Shown here: positions 51,687-60,946 of the stretch, piece by piece | Layout: each line of letters begins with the position of its first letter | Numbering within the stretch: position 1 is the first letter of the stretch | From: Pontibacter ramchanderi | Lineage (GTDB): Bacteria > Bacteroidota > Bacteroidia > Cytophagales > Hymenobacteraceae | NCBI RefSeq assembly: GCF_002846395.1 | Contig: NZ_PJMU01000001.1 | Span: 1,116,001 to 1,180,000 of the forward strand | Direction of reading: 5' to 3' | Length of the DNA: 64,000 nucleotides | Notes under the pieces: model-generated | What the model was told of the DNA's origin: nothing | The model's input: only the letters and a program-made list of their open reading frames with translations | The model's database searches: none | Position numbers and translations under genes: made by a program

Positions 51687-52049
51687 ATGGAAGAGAGAGC
51701 AAAAAACGAGCAGCCCAGTTTCATTGAGCGTCTGGCCCAGCGACTGGGTGTTTCAGCCAATGCCAGCACCATTTATGGCGAGCCGGTGGAGCGCGATGGC
51801 GTAACGGTTATACCTGCTGCCAAGGCCATGTACGGCTTCGGTGGTGGTAGCGGCTCCAAAGCAGGCGAAGAAGGAACCGGCGGTGGCGGCGGTGTAGGCA
51901 TCAAGCCGGTGGGGTATATTGAAATTAAGGACGGCAACACCAAATTCAGACCCATCCCTGATCCGGAGCGGGTAGTCAAAATAATTGCGGTGAGCGGTGT
52001 GATGTCTCTGCTGATCCTGAAAGCCGTTACCAAACTGCTGAATCGGTAA
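51687..52049 (+). CDS. GerW/YtfJ-family protein
   Basis: I start it at the ATG at 51687 (MEERAKNEQPSFIERLAQRL), 120 residues; the 51630 start adds a 19-residue stretch of no family character. It shows SANASTIYGEPVERDGVTVI, then AKAMYGFGGGSG and a Gly-rich loop, then VGYIEIKDGNTKFRPI and a C-terminal membrane helix (VVKIIAVSGVMSLLILKAV). The family is named for sporulation in Bacillus (GerW/YtfJ) but occurs widely in non-spore formers with unknown role. Single gene. Confidence 0.82.
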   Translation: MEERAKNEQPSFIERLAQRLGVSANASTIYGEPVERDGVTVIPAAKAMYGFGGGSGSKAGEEGTGGGGGVGIKPVGYIEIKDGNTKFRPIPDPERVVKIIAVSGVMSLLILKAVTKLLNR

Positions 52050-52076
52050 GCCCGCAGAATACGCTTTGCCAACTGA

Positions 52077-52688
52077 CTATTGCCCGGCCTTGTTTCGGGG
52101 CGGGTTGATCATAATGTGCGCTCCATGTGTGCCGGGATGCATGATCCAGGGCATGGCGACGGAGCCCTGGTCGGGTTTAAGGGGCAAACCGGTGCTCTCG
52201 GCAGTGGCCCATGGAATGTACACCACGTAGCGCAGGTAGCCATCCACCACCTCACCTGTGCGCATGTTCACCTGCTCGTCCGGAGCACTGTATACAAAGA
52301 GCGAAGCAGGTTGCTTGGGCAGGACCAGCTTTCCGCTCTTGGCTTCTTTCTCGCGGGTCTCGAAAATATCGTTGGCGCTCATGCCTTGTTTGCGCAGTTC
52401 GCGGCCCCGGGCCATAAAGGGCTCCAACTCGCGGTGGTAGCACGACACCGAAAAGCCGGGCTGAGTCGGGTCATCGGCCAGGCAGATTAATTCGTTTGTG
52501 CCTTTGCGCAAGGTGACTATTTCACCCTTTTGGTTGTAACCCAAAACCGTAGCACCCTCCCGCTTATCGGCAGGTGCAGCAAGCACGGCGGTCTTTATCT
52601 GGATCTCAACACTAGGTATAGCTGTGCTTTGAGACTGGGCGCTATACCCTATCAACAGGGCGAAAATAAGAGGGAAAAGCTGTTTCAT
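52077..52688 (-). CDS. Secreted hypothetical protein
   Basis: 203 residues with signal peptide (MKQLFPLIFALLIGYSAQS, cleaved before QSTAIP). Periplasmic, two cysteines (ICLADD and VSCYHR) about 15 residues apart that may form a disulfide. The middle is helical (ARGRELRKQGMSANDIFETR), and the end has strand-rich VVYIPWATAEST and WIMHPGTHGAHIMINPP with several His residues. I recognise no family. Convergent with the GerW-like gene and monocistronic. Confidence 0.65.
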   Translation of the reverse strand: MKQLFPLIFALLIGYSAQSQSTAIPSVEIQIKTAVLAAPADKREGATVLGYNQKGEIVTLRKGTNELICLADDPTQPGFSVSCYHRELEPFMARGRELRKQGMSANDIFETREKEAKSGKLVLPKQPASLFVYSAPDEQVNMRTGEVVDGYLRYVVYIPWATAESTGLPLKPDQGSVAMPWIMHPGTHGAHIMINPPRNKAGQ

Positions 52689-52860
52689 GTCGGTATGGAG
52701 CTAAGTGAAAATTTCAAAAGCAAAAGCTGCATGATGGCTTTTACCCTGTACGAAGAAAGCCTCTAAAAAGCTTTCTCTTTCCCCGCTCCTGCTTTTCATA
52801 GCATACCTATACCTGGATAATTACACGTCTAAGCCCAGTAGTTATACCTATTAAGACATT

Positions 52861-52878
52861 AAAATATCAAGATATTTT
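52861..52878. promoter_or_regulatory. AT-rich palindrome upstream of hflK
   Basis: AAAATATC-AA-GATATTTT, an 8-bp perfect inverted repeat, 39 bp upstream of the hflK start. A copy of the dispersed motif lies at 52843-52848. The site is at the right distance to be an operator, but no known regulator matches. Confidence 0.35.
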
Positions 52879-52916
52879 AGCTATCTTAACGCTACCAACT
52901 AATTGATGCACCGCCC

Positions 52917-53900
52917 ATGGCCGAGCCAAATTACCGCATGCAGTACTATATGTTCCTGCTCAGCAAGCACTTCCGAAAAATATTGCTCGGGCTTTTTTTG
53001 TTGATTCTCCTGATCACTTCCGTGAAAACCGTGGGCCCTGAGGAAGAGGGTGTGGTGATGTATGTAGGACACTACGACCGCACCGTGCAGCCAGGGCTAA
53101 ACTTCATTTTGCCTTTTGGCATTGAGGAGATGCGTAAAATACCGGTGCAGCGCCAGCTCAAGCAGGAGTTTGGTTTCCGAACTGCTAGCACCGAGCGAAC
53201 CACCCAGTACTCTAAAGCAGACTTCAACGACGAGTCGCTGATGCTGACCGGCGACCTGAACCTAGCTAATGTGGAGTGGGTGGTGCAGTACCGGATTGTG
53301 AATTCTTACAACTACCTGTTCAAGGTACGCGACGCGGAAAAGGCCCTTCGGGATATGTCGGAATCGGCGATGCGCAAGATCGTGGGCGATCGCACCGTCA
53401 ACGAAGTGCTGACCGTCGGCCGCCAGGAGGTAGCCACCAGTATGGAGGTGCTGCTGCAGCGTATGTGCGACGAGTATGAAAACGGCATTCGCATCGACCA
53501 GGTGGTGCTGCAGGACGTGAACCCGCCGGAACCTGTAAAGCCATCGTTTAATGCCGTGAACCAGGCCCAGCAGGAGCGCGAAACACTGATCAACCAGGCT
53601 GAGTCGGAATACAACCGTATTATTCCGCGTGCCCGCGGTGAGGCCGATGAAACCATTCAGCTGGCCGAAGCCTATGCCCTCACCCGCGTGAACGTAGCAA
53701 CAGGTGAGGCGGCCCGCTTCAACTCCCTTTTTGAGGAGTATGTGAAAGCACCGGAGGTAACCAAGAAGCGCTTATACCTGGAGACGATGGAACGCCTCCT
53801 GCCAAAAGTAGGCGAAAAAGTAATTGTGGATGAGCGCGGCAACAACGTGCTCCCCCTCCTGAACCTTGGTCAGAATAAAACGCAAACACAAACGAAATAG
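52917..53900 (+). CDS. hflK: SPFH-domain protease modulator HflK
   Basis: 327 residues. Short cytoplasmic start, one membrane helix (about 20-40, ILLGLFLLILLITSVKTV), then the SPFH band-7 domain (about 45-210: EEEGVVMYVGHYDRTVQPGLNF, MRKIVGDRTVNEVLT) and a helical C-terminus with PRARGEADETIQLAEAYA. HflK and HflC form a cage around FtsH and control its proteolysis of membrane proteins. The N-terminus lacks the long Gly-rich head of enterobacterial HflK. hflC starts 3 bp after the stop. Confidence 0.93.
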   Translation: MAEPNYRMQYYMFLLSKHFRKILLGLFLLILLITSVKTVGPEEEGVVMYVGHYDRTVQPGLNFILPFGIEEMRKIPVQRQLKQEFGFRTASTERTTQYSKADFNDESLMLTGDLNLANVEWVVQYRIVNSYNYLFKVRDAEKALRDMSESAMRKIVGDRTVNEVLTVGRQEVATSMEVLLQRMCDEYENGIRIDQVVLQDVNPPEPVKPSFNAVNQAQQERETLINQAESEYNRIIPRARGEADETIQLAEAYALTRVNVATGEAARFNSLFEEYVKAPEVTKKRLYLETMERLLPKVGEKVIVDERGNNVLPLLNLGQNKTQTQTK

Positions 53901-53903
53901 CCT

Positions 53904-54842
53904 GTGAACACTCCTAAAATACTTTCGCTCATAGCCGCTGTACTGCTCCTTACACTGCTTTTCACCAGCGTGTTTGTGCTCGACGAAACGAAGCAGGCCA
54001 TTGTTACGCAGTTCGGTAAACCAGTCGGCGAACCGCGTACCCAGCCGGGCCTGCACTTTAAGATCCCGATCATCCAGAAGGTACAGTTTTTCGACAAGCG
54101 CTACCTCGAGTGGGACGGCGACGCCAACCAGGTGCCTACCAAGGACAAAAAGTTCATCTTTGTAGATTCCTATGCCCGCTGGCAGATCACTAATCCGCTA
54201 CAGTTCTTCATTCGACTGCGCGACGAGCGCTCAGGCCAGTCACGCCTCGACGATATACTGGACGGCGAAACCCGCAACGCCATCGCCAGCCACGACCTGC
54301 TGGATATCGTGCGCTCCACTAACCGCGAGCCTGAAGTGTCGGATGAAATTATGGAAGACCTGGAGAATCTGGAGAAGATCTCTGTAGGACGTGACAAAAT
54401 AGAGGCGCTGATCCTGAAACGTGCCAACGAACGCACCTCTGATTTAGGCGTGCAGATCCTGGATTTCCGTTTCAAGCGCATGAACTACGTGGACGAAGTG
54501 CGCAACCGGGTGTATGACCGTATGATCAGTGAGCGTAACCGCATCGCCGACCAGTTCCGCTCCGAAGGCCAGGGCGAGGCCCGCAAGATACAGGGTAATA
54601 AGGAGCGCGACCTGGCCCAGATCACCTCCCAGGCCACCCGCGAAGCCGAAGTGATCCGTGGTAAAGCCGACGCACAAGCCACCTCCATCTACGCCTCGGC
54701 CTACAACCGCAACGCACAAGCGCGAGAGCTTTACGGTTTCCTCCGCTCTATGGAAACGCTGGAAAAGTCGTTTGATGAGAAAACGAACGTGGTGTTGTCG
54801 ACCGATTCGGAGCTGTATAAGTATTTGAAGCGGGCAAACTAA
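53904..54842 (+). CDS. hflC: SPFH-domain protease modulator HflC
   Basis: 312 residues, with a GTG start at 53904 directly after the hflK stop. Membrane helix at about 7-26 (SLIAAVLLLTLLFTSVFVL), then FGKPVGEPRTQPGLHFKIP, a band-7 domain, and the hallmark helix RSEGQGEARKIQGNKERDL (about 215-235) with AEVIRGKADAQATSIYASAY. Ends at 54842, overlapping by 4 bp the convergent MBL hydrolase gene. Partner of HflK in the FtsH complex. Confidence 0.93.
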   Translation: MNTPKILSLIAAVLLLTLLFTSVFVLDETKQAIVTQFGKPVGEPRTQPGLHFKIPIIQKVQFFDKRYLEWDGDANQVPTKDKKFIFVDSYARWQITNPLQFFIRLRDERSGQSRLDDILDGETRNAIASHDLLDIVRSTNREPEVSDEIMEDLENLEKISVGRDKIEALILKRANERTSDLGVQILDFRFKRMNYVDEVRNRVYDRMISERNRIADQFRSEGQGEARKIQGNKERDLAQITSQATREAEVIRGKADAQATSIYASAYNRNAQARELYGFLRSMETLEKSFDEKTNVVLSTDSELYKYLKRAN

Positions 54843-55678
54843 AACAGCGACAGCTGCTCCCCTGTCGGCGTGATATCCGCTACAGAAAGGGTTCGCTCAA
54901 AAACACTTCCTTGATTGCTGATGTGGTAGACGGCTGTCTCTTCGAACCTGGAGGCAACTACCACTTCTGTTCCATCTGCACAGACATCGAAGAGGCTCTT
55001 CACATGCTTCGGACAGTTGTTGTCTTTGGAAAGGTGCGACAAGAACACATGGCTCATGAAGGCCGGTTTGTGCGCCACAAACAGCTCTAGCGCCTGCTTG
55101 TTGGACAGGTGCCCATGGTTGCCGCTGATGCGTCGCTTGAGGTAATAAGGGTAATAACTCTGCTCCAGCATACCGTCATCGTAATTCGTTTCCAGGAAAG
55201 CCGCATGGCACTGCTCGAAATGGCGGATCACATGGTCGCAAGGCGCGCCTATGTCGGTAAACACTCCAATCCTCACACCATTGCCTTCCACCACAAAACT
55301 ATGCGGGTCAGCTGCGTCATGAAATTTCGGGAAGCCTGTTACACTCAACCCGCCAACCTGCACCGGCTCATAGCCTGTAAACGACAGCACCTCCACCCCA
55401 CTCAAATCCATGCGGGAGCGGTATAGGGTATCGGGTGTTATATAAACGGGTAATTTGTACTTTCTAGCTAACACCGGTATACCTTTGATATGGTCGGAGT
55501 GCTCGTGTGACACGAAAATAGCCTTTACCTTGCGCATGGACAGGCCCAAACGGCGCATACGCGTTTCCGTTTCGCGACAGGAAATACCAGCATCTACCAG
55601 CACAGCTTCGTGCTCGTTGCCGATGTAGTAACAGTTTCCGTTGCTGCCGGAGTTAAGGGAGGTAATGGCTAAAGACAT
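54839..55678 (-). CDS. WalJ/YycJ-like MBL-fold metallohydrolase
   Basis: 279 residues, cytoplasmic. Metallo-beta-lactamase fold with SGSNGNCYYIG start, VLVDAGISC, the metal motif HEHSDH (about 58-63), then FPKFHDAADP, TDIGAPCDH, LETNYDDGML and HVFLSHLSKDNNC. This set matches the YycJ/WalJ group, which has single-strand nuclease or cell-wall-linked roles in Firmicutes. Two zinc ligands sets are complete. Single gene; the stop overlaps hflC by 4 bp, so the two convergent messages can base pair at their ends. Confidence 0.9.
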   Translation of the reverse strand: MSLAITSLNSGSNGNCYYIGNEHEAVLVDAGISCRETETRMRRLGLSMRKVKAIFVSHEHSDHIKGIPVLARKYKLPVYITPDTLYRSRMDLSGVEVLSFTGYEPVQVGGLSVTGFPKFHDAADPHSFVVEGNGVRIGVFTDIGAPCDHVIRHFEQCHAAFLETNYDDGMLEQSYYPYYLKRRISGNHGHLSNKQALELFVAHKPAFMSHVFLSHLSKDNNCPKHVKSLFDVCADGTEVVVASRFEETAVYHISNQGSVFERTLSVADITPTGEQLSLF

Positions 55679-55790
55679 AGAGGTACAAAGGTCGGGCTTA
55701 TCCGGAGATAAGTCAACCTGATAAAGGGTAAAAAGATTCCGGCCCTTGGATTATAAAACACAATGATGAAAGCTACAGTTAGGTAAATAT

Positions 55791-55830
55791 AAAAGCCCCA
55801 GCAGTTTATACCTGCTGGGGCTTTTGTTTT
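55791..55830. terminator. Hairpin terminator with the dispersed motif in its loop
   Basis: AAAAGCCCCAGCAG (55791-55804), loop TTTATAC, CTGCTGGGGCTTTT (55812-55825), then GTTTT. The word TATACCTGC runs from the loop into the right arm. On the minus strand it ends the AAA+ ATPase gene. Confidence 0.92.
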
Positions 55831-55843
55831 AAACTGGCTATAC

Positions 55844-58800
55844 CTATAACTCCTCCGCTGCCTCCAGCCTACTCGGTTTAAACTGACTCAGCACATCCCG
55901 TATACCTGCCAGTCCGCCGGAGATATTCTCCATCTCCGAGAGCACCTGCCCTACCTGGTTGTTGCCGCCGAAGCCTTTGAGCTTGTTGTTGCGCACGAAA
56001 GTGGCTTTGATGTCTTCCCAGCGCTGGGCCTCGGCCTCGGTCATGATGCCGATGAGCTGCTTGAACTTGAGCATGTTGGCTTCGGCGCCGGAGGTGAGCG
56101 TCTGCGACTCGGCTTCGTAGTGCGACAGGATCAGCGTCTGCAGTTCCTGGTCGTTCATGATTGGCATGACCTTTTCGGCCAGCTTGTTCATGTTGCGGTA
56201 AGAGCCCTGCAGCTTGAAGGCCGGCTCGGTGCGGTATTCGTCTGCCTGTGCCGCCGAGCGGATATACTCCAGGTTCACTTTCAGGATCACGTCCTGAATC
56301 CTGAGCAATTTCTTCAGCACCAGCACATACTCGTTCAGTTCAGCGGCCGAATGATTGCCCTCGAACTCCAGCCCTTCGCTGTTGCCGGTTTCGGCCAGCT
56401 GGATAAGCGCATAAATGTCTTTCTGACTCTTCGCCGCCAGCTTGGCCAGCACAGTGTTGGAGGTGAGGGAGTTTTCGATGTAGCTCAGCTTGAACACGTC
56501 TTCTGTGTCGCCGATGATGTCGCCGAGGTTGTAAATGTCGGCGCGGTTGGCGAGCATGTCCGGAATGCGGAACTTCTCCCCTGTCTCGGTGTAAGGGTTA
56601 CCGGCCATCACCACGCATACCTTCTTGCCCCGGAAGTCATAGGTTTTGCTGCGGCCTTTGTATACGCCTTCGATCTTGCGCTGGGCGTCGCAAAGGGAGA
56701 TGAACTTCTGCAGAAACTCCGGATTACAGTGCTGGATGTCGTCGAGGTAGATCATCACGTTGTCGCCCATCTCGAAGGACAGGTTCAGCTTCTCGAGCTC
56801 TTCGCGGGCAGCGGCGTTGGGAGCCTCTTTCGGGTCCAGCGCCGTCACCTGGTGCCCGATAGCCGGACCATTGATCTTCATGAAGATAATGCCTAGGCGG
56901 TTGGCGATGTACTCCATGATGGTCGTCTTACCGTAGCCTGGAGGTGAGAGCAAAAGCAACATACCCATCAGGTCAGTGCGCTTTGTCTCCCCTGCCGTGC
57001 CGATTTGCTTGGCCAGGTTGGCGCCGATCAGCGGCAGGTATACCTGATCGATCAGTTTGTTGCGCACAAACGACGAGAGCACCCGCGGCTTGAATTCGTT
57101 CAGACGCAATGCCTGCTCGGCCTGCTGCGTCAGGTTCTTTTTGAGCTCCGTGAAAGCTGTGAACGCGGTAGCTGTGCTGGAGGTATAGTCACGGAGACGG
57201 TGCAGGAACTGGTGGTAGTGCAGCTGGTAGCTTTGTCCCTGTACCTGCTGGTGGGCGCCCTGCATGCCTTGCAGATTCTCTTTCAGGACCGTGTGCACCA
57301 CCTGCAGCGGACTGTAGCTATCGGTCAAGATCAAGGTTGCGACTTCAGCCACATACTCGGCTTTGTCGTGCTGCCCCGCCTGCGCGATGTAGGCTTTCAG
57401 CCAATGCTGGATCAGCTCGAACTGGTGGCCCACGTTCTCCTCCAGCGCCTTTACCGATTCTTCAAAACGATCCAGCACCTTTCGCTCCGTCAGGAAATGC
57501 TTGAAGCCATCGTACAACACATCGGCCTGACTGTCGATCACAAAATGGTTACCGCGGGTGAGCTCGTAAAACAGGTACTCGCCTGCCTCCGCTGCACTGG
57601 CTGCTTTGCACAGGCCGGTCTCCTGCTGAAAGGTATAGAGCTCCTGCTGCAGACCCGCTTTAACGTCGTCAAACTCGTGCGTGTCGGGGAAGACTTGCAG
57701 GATGGCGCTGATTCCTTTGAGCTGGTGCGTAAGCGTTTTCTTATTCGACTCGGGCGCAAACACCTGCCAATACAGCTGCGCACAGGCTCTGTCGATGGAG
57801 GTATAGCGCAGCAAGTCGGCTGTTTTGATCAGGCGGATCAGGGCGGACAAGATCAAGGCTGCATCGTGGTCGTGCACGCCTTTCATGTAGCCCTCGTTGA
57901 AGCGCACAGCCATGAACTTGTTCACGTAGTCGGTCAGCTCGGCTTCCGTCAGTTTATGCAGTTCGTCTATGGTCAGGTAGTGCAGGCTGTTCTCCGATTG
58001 CTGACTTGCTATACCTTTTTCCTGTGCCGCTTCCAGCACTTTAAAGGCGAGGTACTCGGCGCGGTATACCTGGTGGTTCTCCGACACCAGCGTCTGCTCC
58101 CATACCGAACGGTAGCTCAGAAACTGGTCATCGGTGATCTTCTCGAAAAAGCTGGTGCCCGTGAGGTGGTAGTACATGGCGTCGTCGCGGTGCACCACGC
58201 TCAGCTCCAGCGGCTGGGTGTTGACCGTGAACTGGTGCTTGCCGAACTTCAGGATGTTGGCCCCGTCCACGAACAGCTCCTGTTTGTCCTTGAGCTGGCG
58301 CACGGCATCTTCTTTCAGGGTTTTGAGGCGACTCTGGATGGTGTCAGCTTTTACCGTGTCGCCGATCTTGAGCAATTCCTCTACCGTGCTTCGCACCTTC
58401 TCGATCATCAGGTCGGAGGCAAAGTAGCCGTTGATCTCACTCACCGAAGTCAGTTTGCCAGCACGGTTCTGCACGGCTTTCAGGATGCGGTCTGCTGCTT
58501 GTTGCAGGCTATTGGCGCGTTTGTTCTGCGCCTCCTGCAGCTGCACCTTCTTCGATTCAAAGGCGCTGTAGATCTCTTCCCGCTTTACGGTGAGCTGCTC
58601 AATGAACTCGTCAAAATCCGGGAAACGGCCTTCGAGCTCTTCCAGCTGCACCATTAGCTTGGCCAGGTACTCCTCGCACTTCTGCGGGGAGTCCGACACG
58701 TCGAGGTAGTTCACCACACTCTGGCTGATCAGCTTGATCTGGGAGTTGAATTCGGCCTTGCCTTCCTGACTCAGGAGCTCTTTGCGCTTACGACGCAGGG

Positions 58801-60811
58801 TGGCTTTTGTCTGGTTGAAGGTGGCGTAAATGGCCGAGATGGTATCGATGATGCGGGTGGTCTGGGTAGCGTCTTCGATCTTGAGGTTGCTCACCACATC
58901 GATCAGCATTTCCAGCTCCGCCGAAACCGCCGCAATTTCCTTGTCGGTTGCGTCCGCTTCCACCACTTTGGCTATACCTTCAATGGCGGTGTTGATCTCC
59001 TTTACCTTCTTCTCGTAAGGCGCCAGCGCGTTCGGCTGCAACAGGAATTCAACGGCTCCGTTGGCGGTATCCTGCGCAAATTGCTGCAGCTGCGCTTCGT
59101 ATTTTTCAATGGTCGGAAGGTCGGTATAGCGCAGCTCTTTGAGCGAAATCACCTCTCCGCGTATACCCCGCAGGTCGGCTAGGTACTTCACATAGTCGTT
59201 GATGCTTTCGGCCTTTTTGTGCTTCAGCGTCTGGATCAGCGCGTCGGCCTGCCCCAGCACCTGACCTATCTGCGCCTGCGTGTTTTTCTTGATGCTGAGC
59301 ACCTTTTCGTACTCCTCTACCGCCGCCGTGGCCGTCTGCCGGATCGCCGCAATCGGAGCCGCCAGATTATAGGTTTCCGCACGGTTCAGCCAGTGGTAAG
59401 AGTCCAGCACATCGGTGGTCTTCTTGATCAGGTCCAGGTATAGGTTGGCGTAGGAATCGTCTTTGTGCAAGAGGGACAGCACCTCGTTGCTCTCGGCCAT
59501 GGCCCGCACAATGTCCTTGTTGCCGATCTTGTATAGGTAGGACTCCTGCGTAACCGGTATCACAAAGTTCGGCCCGATGTAAGGCGTCTGCCAGATCTGG
59601 ATGGCGTGGTGCTTCTGCGCCTCTTCGTCGGCCCGGAAATAGCACAGCTCGCCGTTCTCGTAAATGGCGTAGCCATGGCAAAGAATCGGTGTTTCGATCT
59701 GCTGCGTGATCAGGTTATAGGACAGCAACTGGTAAATGCCCGACTCCTTGTTGTAGAACACATACAGGAAATCCTCGCCGTTCGGGGACGCAATGCGCTT
59801 CTCAAACAGCATGTCCTGCAGGTTGTTGTCGAATTGCTTGAACTCGCCGGTCTGCAGGTAGTAGCCATAGGCGTAGATGATGCCCTGTCCGTCCGGCAAC
59901 AGCACACAACTGTGCTCCAGCGCATCGATGCGGCGGGCCTCCTGCAGCTTCACATTGTAGACGAAGTAGCGGTAATTGTTCTCCCGGTAGGGACGTATCT
60001 TCAGGACAATGATGTTGCCCACCACGGCGTAGTAGATCTCCGAGTCGTCGAGCGTCTGGTCTTTGTCGTCTACCTCTTCCGAGTAAATGCCGCGACCGGA
60101 ATCGGTGTTGTCTTCCACCTTAATGGTGAGGTCACCGCCGACCGTCTCCACAAACACCTTGTCCTCAATGGACACGTGCGGGTGCTTGCCTTTGCGCTGC
60201 GCCTCGCGGGTGGTGCGCTTCCAGCTGAAGTCGTGCTGGTTCGGGAACACATACTCGTGGTCGCTGCGGTTGTCGATGTAGGTGATCGTGTCGCCTTTGA
60301 GCAACCACTTAAAGGTCTTGATATCGTTAACGCCCTTGCCCACCCGGAACACCATGTACAGGTAGTTGCCGATGTGCGCAAACTTGACGAACTGGGTGTT
60401 CTTGTAGTATTTGTATAGCTTCTGAAAGTCGTCCTGAAAGGTCTTGTCCTGCAGCAAATCGAGCGGCTGCTGGTGGAAGCTGTGGCCCTCGTAGGTATAG
60501 ACGCCGAACACATCCGACAGCTCCACCTCCGACTTCAGGCCAAGGTATACGTTGTAGCCAAAAAGCAAGGTATAGCCCACGGGCACCATGTCCCAAGGCA
60601 CGCAGTTGTTCTCGGTGGTAATGCGCTCGGTCGTGATCAGCTTCGTCTCGATCGCCCCGAACACGCTCTTCCGCTCCTGGTTCAGCTGCTCCAGTTGCGC
60701 ACGTAGTTCGGTCCCGCTTTTCTGCAGACGGTTCCGTAAGATTTCATAAGTGCCCCCCTCCAACTGCACGTTTTCGGCAGCTGTGGTAGTGGCGGTATTG
60801 GTATCTTCCAT
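55844..60811 (-). CDS. Giant AAA+ ATPase of the DNA repair ATPase family
   Basis: 1655 residues. The first 500 form a beta-propeller-like part annotated in relatives as DNA repair ATPase, with repeated WD-like strands (YYAVVGNIIVLKIRPY, DNNLQDMLFEKRIASPNGED). A long coiled-coil region follows (about 500-1250, e.g. ILKAVQNRAGKLTSVSEING). The AAA+ module is near the C-terminus: Walker A PPGYGKTT (about 1289-1296) and Walker B MIYLDDIQ (about 1350-1357), then a CVVMAGNPYTETGEKFRIPD segment. It is in the same direction as, and downstream of, a flotillin and a YqiJ-like gene. Comparative work on Ter-linked systems groups these families. Whether it acts on DNA is not shown. Confidence 0.88.
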   Translation of the reverse strand: MEDTNTATTTAAENVQLEGGTYEILRNRLQKSGTELRAQLEQLNQERKSVFGAIETKLITTERITTENNCVPWDMVPVGYTLLFGYNVYLGLKSEVELSDVFGVYTYEGHSFHQQPLDLLQDKTFQDDFQKLYKYYKNTQFVKFAHIGNYLYMVFRVGKGVNDIKTFKWLLKGDTITYIDNRSDHEYVFPNQHDFSWKRTTREAQRKGKHPHVSIEDKVFVETVGGDLTIKVEDNTDSGRGIYSEEVDDKDQTLDDSEIYYAVVGNIIVLKIRPYRENNYRYFVYNVKLQEARRIDALEHSCVLLPDGQGIIYAYGYYLQTGEFKQFDNNLQDMLFEKRIASPNGEDFLYVFYNKESGIYQLLSYNLITQQIETPILCHGYAIYENGELCYFRADEEAQKHHAIQIWQTPYIGPNFVIPVTQESYLYKIGNKDIVRAMAESNEVLSLLHKDDSYANLYLDLIKKTTDVLDSYHWLNRAETYNLAAPIAAIRQTATAAVEEYEKVLSIKKNTQAQIGQVLGQADALIQTLKHKKAESINDYVKYLADLRGIRGEVISLKELRYTDLPTIEKYEAQLQQFAQDTANGAVEFLLQPNALAPYEKKVKEINTAIEGIAKVVEADATDKEIAAVSAELEMLIDVVSNLKIEDATQTTRIIDTISAIYATFNQTKATLRRKRKELLSQEGKAEFNSQIKLISQSVVNYLDVSDSPQKCEEYLAKLMVQLEELEGRFPDFDEFIEQLTVKREEIYSAFESKKVQLQEAQNKRANSLQQAADRILKAVQNRAGKLTSVSEINGYFASDLMIEKVRSTVEELLKIGDTVKADTIQSRLKTLKEDAVRQLKDKQELFVDGANILKFGKHQFTVNTQPLELSVVHRDDAMYYHLTGTSFFEKITDDQFLSYRSVWEQTLVSENHQVYRAEYLAFKVLEAAQEKGIASQQSENSLHYLTIDELHKLTEAELTDYVNKFMAVRFNEGYMKGVHDHDAALILSALIRLIKTADLLRYTSIDRACAQLYWQVFAPESNKKTLTHQLKGISAILQVFPDTHEFDDVKAGLQQELYTFQQETGLCKAASAAEAGEYLFYELTRGNHFVIDSQADVLYDGFKHFLTERKVLDRFEESVKALEENVGHQFELIQHWLKAYIAQAGQHDKAEYVAEVATLILTDSYSPLQVVHTVLKENLQGMQGAHQQVQGQSYQLHYHQFLHRLRDYTSSTATAFTAFTELKKNLTQQAEQALRLNEFKPRVLSSFVRNKLIDQVYLPLIGANLAKQIGTAGETKRTDLMGMLLLLSPPGYGKTTIMEYIANRLGIIFMKINGPAIGHQVTALDPKEAPNAAAREELEKLNLSFEMGDNVMIYLDDIQHCNPEFLQKFISLCDAQRKIEGVYKGRSKTYDFRGKKVCVVMAGNPYTETGEKFRIPDMLANRADIYNLGDIIGDTEDVFKLSYIENSLTSNTVLAKLAAKSQKDIYALIQLAETGNSEGLEFEGNHSAAELNEYVLVLKKLLRIQDVILKVNLEYIRSAAQADEYRTEPAFKLQGSYRNMNKLAEKVMPIMNDQELQTLILSHYEAESQTLTSGAEANMLKFKQLIGIMTEAEAQRWEDIKATFVRNNKLKGFGGNNQVGQVLSEMENISGGLAGIRDVLSQFKPSRLEAAEEL

Positions 60812-60946
60812 GTAGGTGGAGGATTAAGAATTAATGATGGTAAGTTTTTGGCTTTGGTCAAAGCCAATTGTTTTCACGGCTTATTTTGTACTAGTGGCTT
60901 GCGTAATGAAAATTAAGTACTGAGCATAAGCGGAACTTGTCTAGGC

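Noticed and set aside
57005..58657. 550-codon plus-strand open frame
   Set aside because: Lies wholly antisense to the AAA+ ATPase gene; composition (His, Gln, Leu, Val) is that of a reverse-strand shadow in GC-rich DNA.
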